From: SIG440 sp045591095
GTDB taxonomy: Bacteria > Bacillota > Clostridia > Monoglobales > Monoglobaceae
Assembly (NCBI GenBank): GCA_045591095.1
Contig: JAZNSF010000020.1
Coordinates: 1-36,125, forward strand
Reading direction: 5' to 3'
DNA length: 36,125 nt
Of this stretch, positions 1-7,282 are shown piece after piece (within the stretch, counting starts at the first letter, position 1; each line of letters opens with the position of its first letter). A program made the position numbers and the translations under genes. Below the pieces are notes generated by a model. That model was not told where the DNA came from. It was given only the letters and a program-made list of their open reading frames with translations, and ran no database searches.

Positions 1-148
1 AACCCTTATTCTCATAGCTATATAATACCATACAGTAACCTATTTGTCTATTGATACTTTCTATGGAATCGTTTATAGCGTTTATAATTCTTTCTGTTGC
101 TAATTCTAAAGACCTTTGTTTTTCAACAATAGTTTCATCATAACTATA
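1..148 (-). pseudogene. Gene fragment running off the left edge
   Basis: On the minus strand the frame from 148 down to the window edge is open for 49 codons after a TAA at 149-151. It has no ATG, GTG or TTG near its beginning and no ribosome binding site. The translation is Glu/Ile/Asn-rich and helical, with segments such as VEKQRSLELATERIINAIND. The missing start suggests a truncated remnant of a gene lying to the left, or a chance open frame. I do not recognise a family. Confidence 0.25.
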
Positions 149-225
149 TTATATACCGGTAAAAACGGACAAAACGGACAACTTTTAGTGGGAAAGCAGA
201 ACCATAGGGATATTTACAGCTTATG

Positions 226-373
226 TCGATATGCAATCTTCGATTGCTCGATATTTTTACTTTTGTAAAATCGACATATTGTCGTTTCGCTCAAACTCGA
301 TATAGTATAAATCTCGTCGCATTAGCGCCATATCGAGTCATTTTTTACATTTCGAAAATCTCGACAGAGATTT
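226..373. repeat. Hairpin/TCGATAT repeat, copy A
   Basis: This gene-free stretch is built from short hairpins separated by a heptamer. TCGATAT lies at 226-232, 248-254 and 297-303, TCGACAT at 271-277, and the inverted form ATATCGA at 330-336. Between them sit GCAATC-TTC-GATTGC (233-247), TTTTAC-TTTT-GTAAAA (255-270) and GTTT-CGCTC-AAAC (284-296). The last hairpin, AAATCTC-GACA-GAGATTT (356-373), abuts the terminator that follows. The layout recurs in copy B near 1566-1741. It has no coding potential I trust. It is likely a non-autonomous repeat or an RNA-level structure; the function is unknown. Confidence 0.6.
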
Positions 374-382
374 ATATCAATG

Positions 383-422
383 AAAAAAAGACAAATTTCT
401 TTGTCGAAATCTGTCTTTTTTT
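383..422. terminator. Bidirectional terminator-like hairpin, copy A
   Basis: An A-run, an arm reading GACAAATTTC, the loop TTTGTC, an arm reading GAAATCTGTC and a T-run form a strong intrinsic-terminator shape on both strands, with one mispaired base in the arm. It lies just past the end of the leftward membrane-protein gene at 484. The 58 bases 370-427 match 1732-1789 with three differences, so this is the same cassette that ends the tRNA operon. Confidence 0.6.
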
Positions 423-483
423 CTGGAAGAGCCGAATGGTTTAGATGCAATATATAAAATAAGCTTATAAGTATCATTGTGAT

Positions 484-1023
484 TTACAAACGTTTTCTTA
501 TAAATAGCAAAACAAAAACATCTGCAATTAAGGCAATTAAAGATATGACCAATATGGGTATTCTGTTGCTTCCAAACGAACAGAAAATAGCAACGACAGC
601 CGATATTGCTACGGCAATCAATGGAGTATGTACTAAAATCATCTTTATTGTAGACCAAAGAGAATCCAAGTTTACGCTTAAATTATTTTTTAAAGCAACT
701 TTTTTTATCTCTTCCGGCTTTTCCTTATAATTTTCCCTAATCACTACTTGCTCACATATAATATCTATTCCTATTTTCAAAGAAATTAAGAGAATATCAA
801 CGACAGCAGCAATTAAAAAAATAATTAATCCAGGCCAAAGAGAATCAATCCCTAAATCAAAGGTTTCAGCCACACTCATGCCTAACAAAAAAATCGCAAC
901 AATATTTCCTATTCCTATTATAGGATAGAAAAGAGCTAAAATTGTATTTAAAACATGTGAAATATCGGTTGCATTCTTAGATCCTGTGTATTCATTGTAA
1001 TTATATTCATACTTAATAGCCAT
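484..1023 (-). CDS. Hypothetical four-helix membrane protein
   Basis: The product is 179 residues and I do not recognise its family. It has a polar N-terminus rich in Tyr and Asn, then four hydrophobic stretches at about 24-48, 63-86, 128-150 and 153-176. The central polar loop (about 90-125) is charged. This is the pattern of a small integral membrane protein with two helical hairpins. The start is supported by a GAAAGGAG site ahead of the ATG. The gene lies 44 bases downstream of another small membrane protein on the same strand, so the two are probably one operon. The terminator at 383-422 would end the transcript. Function is unknown. Confidence 0.7.
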   Translation of the reverse strand: MAIKYEYNYNEYTGSKNATDISHVLNTILALFYPIIGIGNIVAIFLLGMSVAETFDLGIDSLWPGLIIFLIAAVVDILLISLKIGIDIICEQVVIRENYKEKPEEIKKVALKNNLSVNLDSLWSTIKMILVHTPLIAVAISAVVAIFCSFGSNRIPILVISLIALIADVFVLLFIRKRL

Positions 1024-1067
1024 TTTTTTAATCTCCTTTCAGGTACTCAAGACTTTTTATATAACCT

Positions 1068-1415
1068 TTAAAAAATAAATGTAAAAATTTTATAATATAA
1101 GAAAATATATACCACAGTAACAAATATCAACAATCTACTTCTATTTCGCAAGTTTAAACTAAAAACACCCAAAAGTTCCTCAGACTTTGTTAATGTAAAC
1201 GAATTATAAAACATCATCATACAAGGTAAAAATAAAATAAAGCAGATAATAGTTAATGTTATTTGAATGGGGCGATTTCGGATCATTCCTAGCAAAAGAT
1301 TAATTACAAAACCAAATGCAAACAAAAATAAACTTGGTATTCCGATAAAAATTATGAGCCCAAAAACAACGCCGATAAAGCCCATATCTGATAACGCATT
1401 AAATAAGCTATCCAA
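1068..1415 (-). CDS. Hypothetical three-helix membrane protein
   Basis: The product is about 115 residues with hydrophobic segments near residues 11-40, 47-70 and 90-115, and a short Arg/Asn-rich stretch before the last one. I do not recognise a family. I chose the TTG at 1415 because AAGGGGGG lies 6 bases upstream of it; the only earlier in-frame candidate is another TTG at 1439 with no such site. It is the first gene of a leftward pair with the four-helix protein at 484-1023. Both sit beside repeat elements and next to the tRNA cluster, which suggests accessory DNA. Confidence 0.55.
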   Translation of the reverse strand: MDSLFNALSDMGFIGVVFGLIIFIGIPSLFLFAFGFVINLLLGMIRNRPIQITLTIICFILFLPCMMMFYNSFTLTKSEELLGVFSLNLRNRSRLLIFVTVVYIFLYYKIFTFIF

Positions 1416-1565
1416 TATTAGCCCCCCTTGTAAACACAACTTTCACATATATTATAACATATAAAACAAATAATGTCAAAATAAAAAACAGAACGCTCTA
1501 GACTGTCATCTAAATCATTCTGTTTCTATGGCTTTCGGCTACATAATAGATGCAGATGATTTGGA

Positions 1566-1741
1566 GATATACTCGCTCTCGCTCGTGCGATATATTTGCT
1601 TTGCAAATTCGATATAATCTCACTTCGATCGATTGCGATATGATATAAATTCCTTTTCTCGTTGCCGCAAGACAACATATCGCATCCGTCAAGATATATC
1701 ACACCGAAGGTATATCACAAATTCCGCAGGAATTTATATCG
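1566..1741. repeat. Hairpin/CGATAT repeat, copy B
   Basis: This second copy of the element at 226-373 fills most of the gene-free stretch between the membrane-protein operon and the tRNA terminator. CGATAT occurs at 1588-1593, inside TCGATAT at 1609-1615, and at 1636-1641; the inverted form ATATCG lies at 1677-1682 and 1736-1741. Hairpins include ATTTGC-TTT-GCAAAT (1594-1608) and AAATTCC-GCA-GGAATTT (1719-1735). The latter occupies the same place before the terminator as AAATCTC/GAGATTT in copy A, with both arms changed together. Overall sequence similarity is low but the design is the same. Confidence 0.6.
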
Positions 1742-1744
1742 CTG

Positions 1745-1784
1745 AAAAAAAGACAGATTTCTTTGTCGAAATCTGTCTTTTTTT
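1745..1784 (-). terminator. Terminator of the tRNA operon (hairpin cassette, copy B)
   Basis: The arms GACAGATTTC and GAAATCTGTC pair perfectly around TTTGTC, flanked by A7 and T7, so the hairpin can end transcription in either direction. It starts two bases past the CCA end of tRNA-Cys and would end the leftward tRNA operon. Confidence 0.8.
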
Positions 1785-1785
1785 C

Positions 1786-1860
1786 TGGAGGCGCCACCCG
1801 GATTTGAACCGGGGGATAGAGCTTTTGCAGAGCTTTGCCTTACCACTTGGCTATGGCGCC
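1786..1860 (-). tRNA. tRNA-Cys (GCA)
   Basis: It folds as a cloverleaf with acceptor GGCGCCA/TGGCGCC, a T-arm containing GGTTCAAATCC and the anticodon loop CTGCAAA (anticodon GCA). CCA is encoded at 1788-1786. The outermost pair of the anticodon stem looks like an A-C mismatch. It is the last gene of the five-tRNA operon. Confidence 0.93.
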
Positions 1861-1918
1861 ATATGAAATTTTTAGAACAAAATGACGCAAAGCAAAGATG
1901 CGTCATTTTGTCATTGGT

Positions 1919-1993
1919 TGGAGCGGAAGACGAGATTCGAACTCGCGACGTTCACCTTGGCAAGGTGACGCTCTACCACTGAGCCACTCCCGC
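1919..1993 (-). tRNA. tRNA-Gly (GCC)
   Basis: The acceptor GCGGGAG pairs with CTTCCGC, the T-loop region reads GAGTTCGAATCTC and the anticodon loop is TTGCCAA (GCC). CCA is encoded. It is the fourth gene of the operon; its promoter is upstream of tRNA-Val. Confidence 0.93.
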
Positions 1994-2031
1994 ATATAAT
2001 ATATTATATTCACCCATTTTAAAAAAGTGAA

Positions 2032-2108
<77 letters not shown>

Positions 2109-2129
2109 TATCGGCATTTTAAAAAAGGT

Positions 2130-2206
2130 TGGCGATCCGGATGGGGCTCGAACCCACGACCTCCAGCGTGACAGGCTGGCATTCTAACCAACTGAACTAC
2201 CGGACC
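2130..2206 (-). tRNA. tRNA-Asp (GTC)
   Basis: The acceptor GGTCCGG pairs with CCGGATC (one G-T pair), the discriminator is G, and the anticodon loop CTGTCAC gives GTC. CCA is encoded. It is the second gene of the operon. Confidence 0.95.
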
Positions 2207-2213
2207 GTAAAAG

Positions 2214-2290
2214 TGGTGGGCACAATAGGGCTCGAACCTATGACCCTCTGCTTGTAAGGCAGATGCTCTCCCAGCTGAGCTATGCGCCCA
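2214..2290 (-). tRNA. tRNA-Val (TAC), first copy
   Basis: The acceptor GGGCGCA pairs with TGTGCCC and the anticodon loop CTTACAA gives TAC. CCA is encoded. The sequence is identical to the tRNA-Val at 19052-19128. It is the first gene of the operon, directly behind the promoter at 2325-2353. Confidence 0.95.
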
Positions 2291-2324
2291 CATTTACCTG
2301 CCGCCGTTCTTAGCGACAGCTGAT

Positions 2325-2353
2325 ATTATATCATTTATATATTTTAAAGTCAA
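2325..2353 (-). promoter_or_regulatory. Promoter of the tRNA operon
   Basis: On the minus strand TTGACT and TATAAT are 17 bases apart, an almost perfect sigma-A promoter. The predicted start falls about 30 bases ahead of tRNA-Val. Confidence 0.85.
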
Positions 2354-2442
2354 GGTTTTTTTTCTTTATTATTTCCTATTATGTTCAATTATAGCCATAA
2401 ATGCTCATAAATTCTTTGAAATGCTCTTTATTTATCCATTTC

Positions 2443-3084
2443 TTACATTATTTTGGGGCATATTTCTTTTAGCGGGCATTCGTCACATTTGGGTTTTCGC
2501 GCATCGCAAAACGCTCTGCCGTGAAACACCAGCCGGTGGCAAAATGCTGCTTGCTCCTCGTCCGGAATTATCTTTAAAAGATCCATTTCCACCTTGTAGG
2601 GATCGGTGTTTTTGGTAAGTCCCATACGTCTTGCAAGCCTTCCCGCGTGGGTATCCACTACAATCCCCGGCACTCCAAATATATCACCAAGCACCAGGTT
2701 GGCAGTTTTCCGGCCTACGCCGGGCAAAGACAAAAGTTCTTCCATCGTCTTTGGCACCTGCCCGTCAAAATCCTGTACCAGCTTTTTACAGCATGCTATG
2801 ATATTTTTTGTCTTGTTCCGGTAAAAACCGGTAGAGCGGATAAGCTCGGAAAGTTCCTCTTCCTTTGCCTTTGCAAAATCCCTGGCAGTCTTATATTTCG
2901 CAAAAAGAGCAGGTGTCACCATATTCACACGGGCATCAGTACACTGCGCAGCAAGCTGCGTTGCAATCAGCAGTTGGAGTGGTTCCTTATATTCAAGCGT
3001 GCAGTCAGCATCAGCATAGGTTTTGGCAAGAATTTCTATTATATTTTGCGCACGTTCTTTTTTTTCTTCAAGGCTTCCTGACAT
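2443..3084 (-). CDS. nth: Endonuclease III, base-excision repair DNA glycosylase/AP lyase
   Basis: The enzyme removes oxidised pyrimidines and cuts the abasic site. The 213-residue product has a helix-hairpin-helix LPGVGRKTAN (120-129) with the catalytic Lys126, then VDTH with catalytic Asp144. The C-terminus carries the [4Fe-4S] ligands Cys193, 200, 203 and 209 in C-x6-C-x2-C-x5-C spacing. Both catalytic residues and all four cysteines are offset by the same six residues from E. coli Nth, so the protein is full length and intact. An AAGGGGG site precedes the ATG. It is transcribed away from glyA. Confidence 0.95.
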   Translation of the reverse strand: MSGSLEEKKERAQNIIEILAKTYADADCTLEYKEPLQLLIATQLAAQCTDARVNMVTPALFAKYKTARDFAKAKEEELSELIRSTGFYRNKTKNIIACCKKLVQDFDGQVPKTMEELLSLPGVGRKTANLVLGDIFGVPGIVVDTHAGRLARRMGLTKNTDPYKVEMDLLKIIPDEEQAAFCHRLVFHGRAFCDARKPKCDECPLKEICPKIM

Positions 3085-3098
3085 TTTCGCTTTCCCCC

Positions 3099-3127
3099 TT
3101 GCAAATTCTAGGATTTTTTGTTACAAT
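3099..3127 (+). promoter_or_regulatory. Promoter of glyA-rarA
   Basis: TTGCAA (3099-3104) and TACAAT (3122-3127) are 17 bases apart and lie about 55 bases ahead of glyA. They sit within the 97-base gap shared with the divergent nth gene. Confidence 0.75.
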
Positions 3128-3181
3128 ATATATAATTATATATTAAAAACAATTTTTTGTAAACAACAAAGGAGAAAAACA

Positions 3182-4420
3182 ATGTTTGAACTTGAATTTG
3201 TATCAAAATCCGACCCCGAAGTGGCGGCAGCCATTAAGCAGGAAATTTCGCGTCAACGCAGCAAGATTGAGCTTATTGCATCCGAAAACTTTGTAAGTCC
3301 TGCTGTTATGGAGGCTATGGGCACACCTCTTACCAACAAGTACGCCGAAGGCTACCCCGGTAAGCGCTACTATGGCGGTTGCGAATACGTTGATATAGTT
3401 GAAGATTTGGCAAGAGAACGCGCGAAAAAGCTTTTTAGCGCGGAATTTGCCAACGTTCAGCCGCATTCGGGCGCTCAAGCTAACTTTGCAGTATTTTTTG
3501 CTGTTATGGAGCCCGGCGACACCTATCTTGGTATGAACCTTGCTCACGGCGGACACTTAAGCCATGGTTCGCCCGTTAATGTTTCGGGTAAATATTTTAA
3601 CGTTGTCCCCTATGGTGTAGATGACAAAACTCACCGCATCGACTACGAAGCGCTTCGCAAGCTTGCGATAGAAAATAAGCCAAAGCTTATTCTTGCAGGG
3701 GCAAGTGCCTATGCAAGAGAAATTGACTTTAAAAAATTCCGCGAAATCGCTGACGAAGTTGGCGCATACTTGATGGTAGATATGGCTCACATTGCAGGCC
3801 TTGTTGCAGCCGGTCTTCACCCGAGCCCTGTACCTTATGCAGATTTTGTGACAACAACTACTCACAAGACACTTCGCGGTCCCCGTGGCGGACTTATTCT
3901 TTGCAAAGAAAAGTACGCACAGATGATTAACAAAGCGGTATTCCCCGGAAACCAGGGCGGCCCGCTTATGCACGTTATTGCCGCAAAGGCAGTTTGCTTT
4001 GGCGAAGCATTAAAGCCCGAATTTAAAGAATACCAAATGCAGGTTAAGAAAAATGCCGCTGCTCTTTGCGACGAGCTTATAGCCTTAGGAAACGACATAG
4101 TTTCAGGCGGAACAGATAACCATCTTATGCTGCTTGACCTTTCCAAGAGAGGCATCACCGGAAAAGAGCTTGAGCATAACCTTGACGAAATCGGCATTAC
4201 TGCAAATAAAAACACCATCCCCAATGACCCACAAAGTCCATTTGTAACAAGTGGTGTAAGACTTGGCTCGCCCGCGGTTACTTCGAGAGGTTTTAAGGAA
4301 GACGATATGCGCGAGGTTGCGCAGATAATCAACCTTGTTATCACCGATTTTGAAACAAACCGCGAAGAAGCAAGCCGCCGTGTAGATGCGCTTTGCGCAA
4401 AGTACCCGCTTTATGAATAG
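3182..4420 (+). CDS. glyA: Serine hydroxymethyltransferase
   Basis: The enzyme converts serine and tetrahydrofolate to glycine and 5,10-methylene-tetrahydrofolate, the main one-carbon source of the cell. The product is 412 residues, normal for the family. The PLP site is TTTTHKTLRGPRGG with the Schiff-base Lys229. LIASENFVSP (31-40), KRYYGGCEYVD (61-71) and HSGAQAN (95-101) are further family signatures. The start is the ATG behind GGAGAAAAACA; the frame is open further upstream, but that extension has no such site and covers the promoter. Its TAG stop overlaps the ATG of rarA (ATGAATAG), so the two genes are translationally coupled. Confidence 0.97.
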   Translation: MFELEFVSKSDPEVAAAIKQEISRQRSKIELIASENFVSPAVMEAMGTPLTNKYAEGYPGKRYYGGCEYVDIVEDLARERAKKLFSAEFANVQPHSGAQANFAVFFAVMEPGDTYLGMNLAHGGHLSHGSPVNVSGKYFNVVPYGVDDKTHRIDYEALRKLAIENKPKLILAGASAYAREIDFKKFREIADEVGAYLMVDMAHIAGLVAAGLHPSPVPYADFVTTTTHKTLRGPRGGLILCKEKYAQMINKAVFPGNQGGPLMHVIAAKAVCFGEALKPEFKEYQMQVKKNAAALCDELIALGNDIVSGGTDNHLMLLDLSKRGITGKELEHNLDEIGITANKNTIPNDPQSPFVTSGVRLGSPAVTSRGFKEDDMREVAQIINLVITDFETNREEASRRVDALCAKYPLYE

Positions 4421-5681
4421 GCCTTTGGCCGAAAGGCTGAGACCCGAAAATCTCTCGGAAGTAGTAGGGCAAAACCACATCATAGGTAATGGCAAGGTCT
4501 TAACCGAAATTGCCAAATCAGGCATCGTCCCAAATATGATTTTTTATGGGCCTTCCGGTACGGGAAAGACCACCGTTGCAAATATTCTTGCGAAAACAAG
4601 CGGCAAAACTCTTTGCAAGCTGAATGCTACAACTGCATCCGTCTCGGATGTCCGTGATGTTTGTTCGCGTTGCGACACCTTTGAAGGTCAAAATGGAATT
4701 TTGCTGTACCTGGACGAGATACAAAACTTCAACAAAAAGCAACAGCAATCGCTTCTTGAATATACCGAGAATGGTAAAATCACTTTGATTGCAAGCACGA
4801 CCGAGAACCCTTACTTTTATGTATATAACGCGATTTTAAGCCGCAGCACTGTGTTTGAGTTTAAGCAGGTTGCACCCCTCCAAGTCAAAAAGGCGCTTGT
4901 TCGTGGTCTGGAGCTTATCAAGACAGATTTTTCAGGGGAAATACAGGCCGATGACGATGCACTCCTCCATATTGCCGAGATGTCAGGCGGCGATGTAAGG
5001 AAGGCCCTAAATGCCCTTGAACTTGCGACAATTTATTCTAATCCTGACCAAAACGGCACGATGCATATTGATATGAATGTGGCCGAACAATGCACCCAGA
5101 AAAAAGCCTTTCGCTACGATAAAGCAGGGGACAGTCAGTACGATGTAATGAGTGCGCTGCAAAAATCAATCCGTGGCTCTGACCCTGATGCTGCAGTTCA
5201 TTACCTTGCACGGCTTATTGCTGCAGAAGACCTTCAGACCGCGTGCAGAAGACTAATGGTGATTGCTGCGGAGGATATTGGCCTTGCCTACCCTATGGCG
5301 ATACCAATCGTAAAGGCTTGTGTGGACTGTGCTTTGATGCTGGGCCTGCCTGAAGGGCGAATCCCACTTGGAGACGCGGCAATTTTACTCGCCACCGCTC
5401 CCAAGTCAAACACGGGGCACACGGCACTTGACGAAGCCCTCAAAGATATCGAGTGTATGGACACGGGCGAAATCCCTAGACAGCTGCAAAACAAGCACTA
5501 CGACGGCGAGGGTAACGTTAAAAAGGGGCAGAATTATCTCTACCCCCATGACTACCCCAATCACTACGTAAAGCAGCAATATCTTCCCGACAAGATTAAA
5601 GATAAAAAGTACTATTCTTATGGCGACAATAAAACCGAACAAGCCGCAAAGGAATATTGGGACAAAATTAAAGGTAAATAA
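4413..5681 (+). CDS. rarA: RarA/MgsA-type AAA+ ATPase, replication-fork maintenance
   Basis: This family (RarA in bacteria, WRNIP1 in eukaryotes) acts at stalled replication forks with SSB. The 422-residue product has Walker A GPSGTGKT (46-53), Walker B LYLDEIQ (99-105), and a sensor-1 region with ASTTENPYF near 131-139. The conserved C-terminal domain includes NKHYDGEGNVKKGQNYLYPH. The start ATG overlaps the glyA stop codon and no strong ribosome binding site is visible, which fits translational coupling. A GC-rich hairpin directly after the stop ends the operon. Confidence 0.93.
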   Translation: MNRPLAERLRPENLSEVVGQNHIIGNGKVLTEIAKSGIVPNMIFYGPSGTGKTTVANILAKTSGKTLCKLNATTASVSDVRDVCSRCDTFEGQNGILLYLDEIQNFNKKQQQSLLEYTENGKITLIASTTENPYFYVYNAILSRSTVFEFKQVAPLQVKKALVRGLELIKTDFSGEIQADDDALLHIAEMSGGDVRKALNALELATIYSNPDQNGTMHIDMNVAEQCTQKKAFRYDKAGDSQYDVMSALQKSIRGSDPDAAVHYLARLIAAEDLQTACRRLMVIAAEDIGLAYPMAIPIVKACVDCALMLGLPEGRIPLGDAAILLATAPKSNTGHTALDEALKDIECMDTGEIPRQLQNKHYDGEGNVKKGQNYLYPHDYPNHYVKQQYLPDKIKDKKYYSYGDNKTEQAAKEYWDKIKGK

Positions 5682-5683
5682 AT

Positions 5684-5714
5684 ATCCCCCCGTATAACGG
5701 GGGGATTTCATTTT
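5684..5714 (+). terminator. Terminator of glyA-rarA
   Basis: ATCCCCCC and GGGGGGAT pair around GTATAAC, followed by TTTCATTTT. It begins two bases after the rarA stop. Confidence 0.85.
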
Positions 5715-6385
5715 CGGGCATAGCCCTATCCTCTACTGGCTACGCACAAGTGCGTTTTTGTATTGGCCTGCCAGCCACGCAACCTCTATCCACTACCCAT
5801 AAATGTGTCCCGTGGGTCAAACAAACTTAATTGATCACTTTCTTTATCTCGTTTTAACTGGTCAGCAATATATTTCTTAATTGCTTTTGTATCTTTACCC
5901 GCGGTATCTACGTAATATCCCTTACACCAAAATTCGCGATTTCGGTATGCAAATTTCATATTCCCCCACTTTTGAAATATCATTAAGCTACTTTTTCCTT
6001 TCAAATACCCCATAAATCCCGAAACGCTCATTTTGGGCGGGATCCTCAGTAGCAGATGTATATGGTCAGGACAAACTTCTCCTTCTATTATTTCTACGCC
6101 TTTCCATTGGCATAGTTGTCTTAATATTTCTCTTACCTCAAGGCGTTTTTCTTCAAAAAACACCTTTCGCCTATACTTCGGCGCAAACACCACATGATAC
6201 TTGCAATTCCATTTTGTATGTGCTAAACTATTTGTGTCTATGATTTCCTTTTTCATAGATAAATCCTCCTCATATGCTTTTTATCTTGACTGGCAGGTCA
6301 ACCTTATTATAGCATATTCGGAGGATTTTGTTCATCGGTAAACCTATTTTGAACCACGCCACTATCGCGTGGTTTTCGTTATACA
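5715..6385 (-). mobile_element. IS200/IS605-family insertion sequence (tnpA only)
   Basis: The element sits between the rarA terminator and the rpsI terminator and carries one gene, an IS200-type tnpA, with no tnpB. Imperfect hairpins lie at both ends: AACCACGC/GCGTGGTT at 6352-6374 on the 5' side of tnpA, and ACGCA/TGCGT near 5743-5755 plus GGGC-TAT-GCCC near 5716-5726 on the 3' side. Subterminal hairpins instead of inverted repeats are the rule for this family. The exact ends cannot be fixed without an empty site for comparison. Confidence 0.75.
5786..6256 (-). CDS. tnpA: IS200-type Y1 (HUH) transposase
   Basis: This single-strand DNA transposase cuts and rejoins hairpin ends through a tyrosine. 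The 156-residue product begins with the family signature HTKWNCKYHVVFAPKYRRK (13-31). The HUH metal site is HIH (65-67) and the likely nucleophile is Tyr129 in IKKYIADQ. Family features between them, such as IPPKMSVSGFMGYLKGKSS and REFWCKGYYVDT, are intact. AGGAGG lies 9 bases ahead of the ATG. Length and motifs look complete, so the element may still be active. There is no accessory TnpB. Confidence 0.95.
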   Translation of the reverse strand: MKKEIIDTNSLAHTKWNCKYHVVFAPKYRRKVFFEEKRLEVREILRQLCQWKGVEIIEGEVCPDHIHLLLRIPPKMSVSGFMGYLKGKSSLMIFQKWGNMKFAYRNREFWCKGYYVDTAGKDTKAIKKYIADQLKRDKESDQLSLFDPRDTFMGSG

Positions 6386-6387
6386 AT

Positions 6388-6418
6388 AAATCCCACAACT
6401 GCGATAGTTGTGGGATTT
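6388..6418 (-). terminator. Terminator-like hairpin after rpsI
   Basis: AAATCCCACAACT and AGTTGTGGGATTT form a perfect 13-pair stem around GCGAT. Downstream of rpsI it is followed by only a modest T-rich run. It lies between rpsI and the insertion sequence and may shield one from the other. Confidence 0.65.
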
Positions 6419-6432
6419 TGTAGATAAAGTAA

Positions 6433-6831
6433 TTATCTCTTGGAGAACTGTGGTGCACGACGTGCTGCCTTTAGTCCGTACTTCTTTCTTTCCTTCATTC
6501 TTGGGTCACGTGTGAGGTAACCTGCAGCCTTAAGAGTTGCTCTGAAGCTTTCAGAATCAACTTCCAAAAGTGCACGTGCAATACCGTGACGGATTGCACC
6601 AGCCTGACCGGTAAAGCCGCCGCCCTTAACGTTTACAAGTACGTCAAACTTACCAAGTGCCCCTGTAAGCTCAAGTGGCTGACGGATGATGGTCTTTAAT
6701 GTTTCGAGACCAAAGTAATCGTCGATATCTCTCTTATTGATTGTAATAACGCCGGTACCGGGAACCAATCTTACCCTAGCAACGGATTCTTTTCTTCTAC
6801 CTGTTCCATAATACTGAACTGCATTTGCCAT
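6433..6831 (-). CDS. rpsI: 30S ribosomal protein S9
   Basis: S9 lies in the 30S head and its C-terminal tail reaches the P-site tRNA. The 132-residue product has the family start YYGTGRRKESVARVRL (8-23), the GGGFTGQAGAIRHGIARAL block in the middle, and the basic tail ending in FSKR that contacts tRNA. It is full length. The gene follows rplM by 16 bases with a GGGGAGG site in the gap, the normal L13-S9 operon order in bacteria. Expression should follow the rplM promoter and leader. Confidence 0.98.
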   Translation of the reverse strand: MANAVQYYGTGRRKESVARVRLVPGTGVITINKRDIDDYFGLETLKTIIRQPLELTGALGKFDVLVNVKGGGFTGQAGAIRHGIARALLEVDSESFRATLKAAGYLTRDPRMKERKKYGLKAARRAPQFSKR

Positions 6832-6847
6832 TGTTGCTTACCTCCCC

Positions 6848-7282
6848 TTATATCTCGCCGGTCCACGCAATTGGGGACTGAGCTTCGTGATTGTGATTTG
6901 CATCGCTGTATACCTTGAGCATCTTAAGTGCCTGTCTGCCCAAAGTAGTGTGGGGAATCATACCTGCAACTGCAATTTCCATTGCCTTTTCGGGATTCTT
7001 TTCCATCATTTCTTTGTAAGAAACCTCTTTAAGGTGGCCGATGTAGCCTGTGTGTCTGTAATACTTCTTCTGATCGAGCTTGTTGCCTGTAAGAACAGCA
7101 TCTTTTGCGTTGATGATAATAACATATTCACCACAGTTTACATTTGGTGTAAATTCGGGTCTATGCTTACCCCTTAAGATTTCAGCAGCTTTTGCCGCAA
7201 CGCGGCCCATAGGCTTACCTGCAGCATCGATGATGTACCACTTTTTTTCAAGCTCATTTGCTTTTGCCATATAAGTTGACAT
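6848..7282 (-). CDS. rplM: 50S ribosomal protein L13
   Basis: L13 is an early-assembly protein of the large subunit. The 144-residue product shows the family landmarks WYIIDAAGKPMGRVAA (16-31), GKHRPEFTPNVNCGEYVI, KKYYRHTGYIGHLKE and MIPHTTLGRQALKMLKVY. AGGAGG lies 8 bases ahead of the ATG; an internal Met5 is also possible but has no site of its own. It leads the rplM-rpsI operon. A structured leader with the features of the Firmicutes L13 leader lies directly upstream, so autoregulation by L13 binding its own mRNA is likely. Confidence 0.98.
   Translation of the reverse strand: MSTYMAKANELEKKWYIIDAAGKPMGRVAAKAAEILRGKHRPEFTPNVNCGEYVIIINAKDAVLTGNKLDQKKYYRHTGYIGHLKEVSYKEMMEKNPEKAMEIAVAGMIPHTTLGRQALKMLKVYSDANHNHEAQSPIAWTGEI

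Noticed and set aside
163..182. Short direct repeat ACGGACAAAACGGACAA as a CRISPR or iteron signal
   Set aside because: There are only two short units with no spacer pattern and no linked genes.
426..450. A tRNA 3'-end remnant beside copy A of the terminator cassette
   Set aside because: About half the bases match the tRNA-Cys 3' end, but there is no T-arm or acceptor stem, so it cannot be called.
1633..1866. Open frames over the tRNA-Cys region and copy B of the repeat
   Set aside because: They read through tRNA genes and the terminator on the wrong strand.
3023..3181. A longer N-terminus for glyA
   Set aside because: The extension covers the promoter and lacks a ribosome binding site; the family start matches the ATG at 3182.
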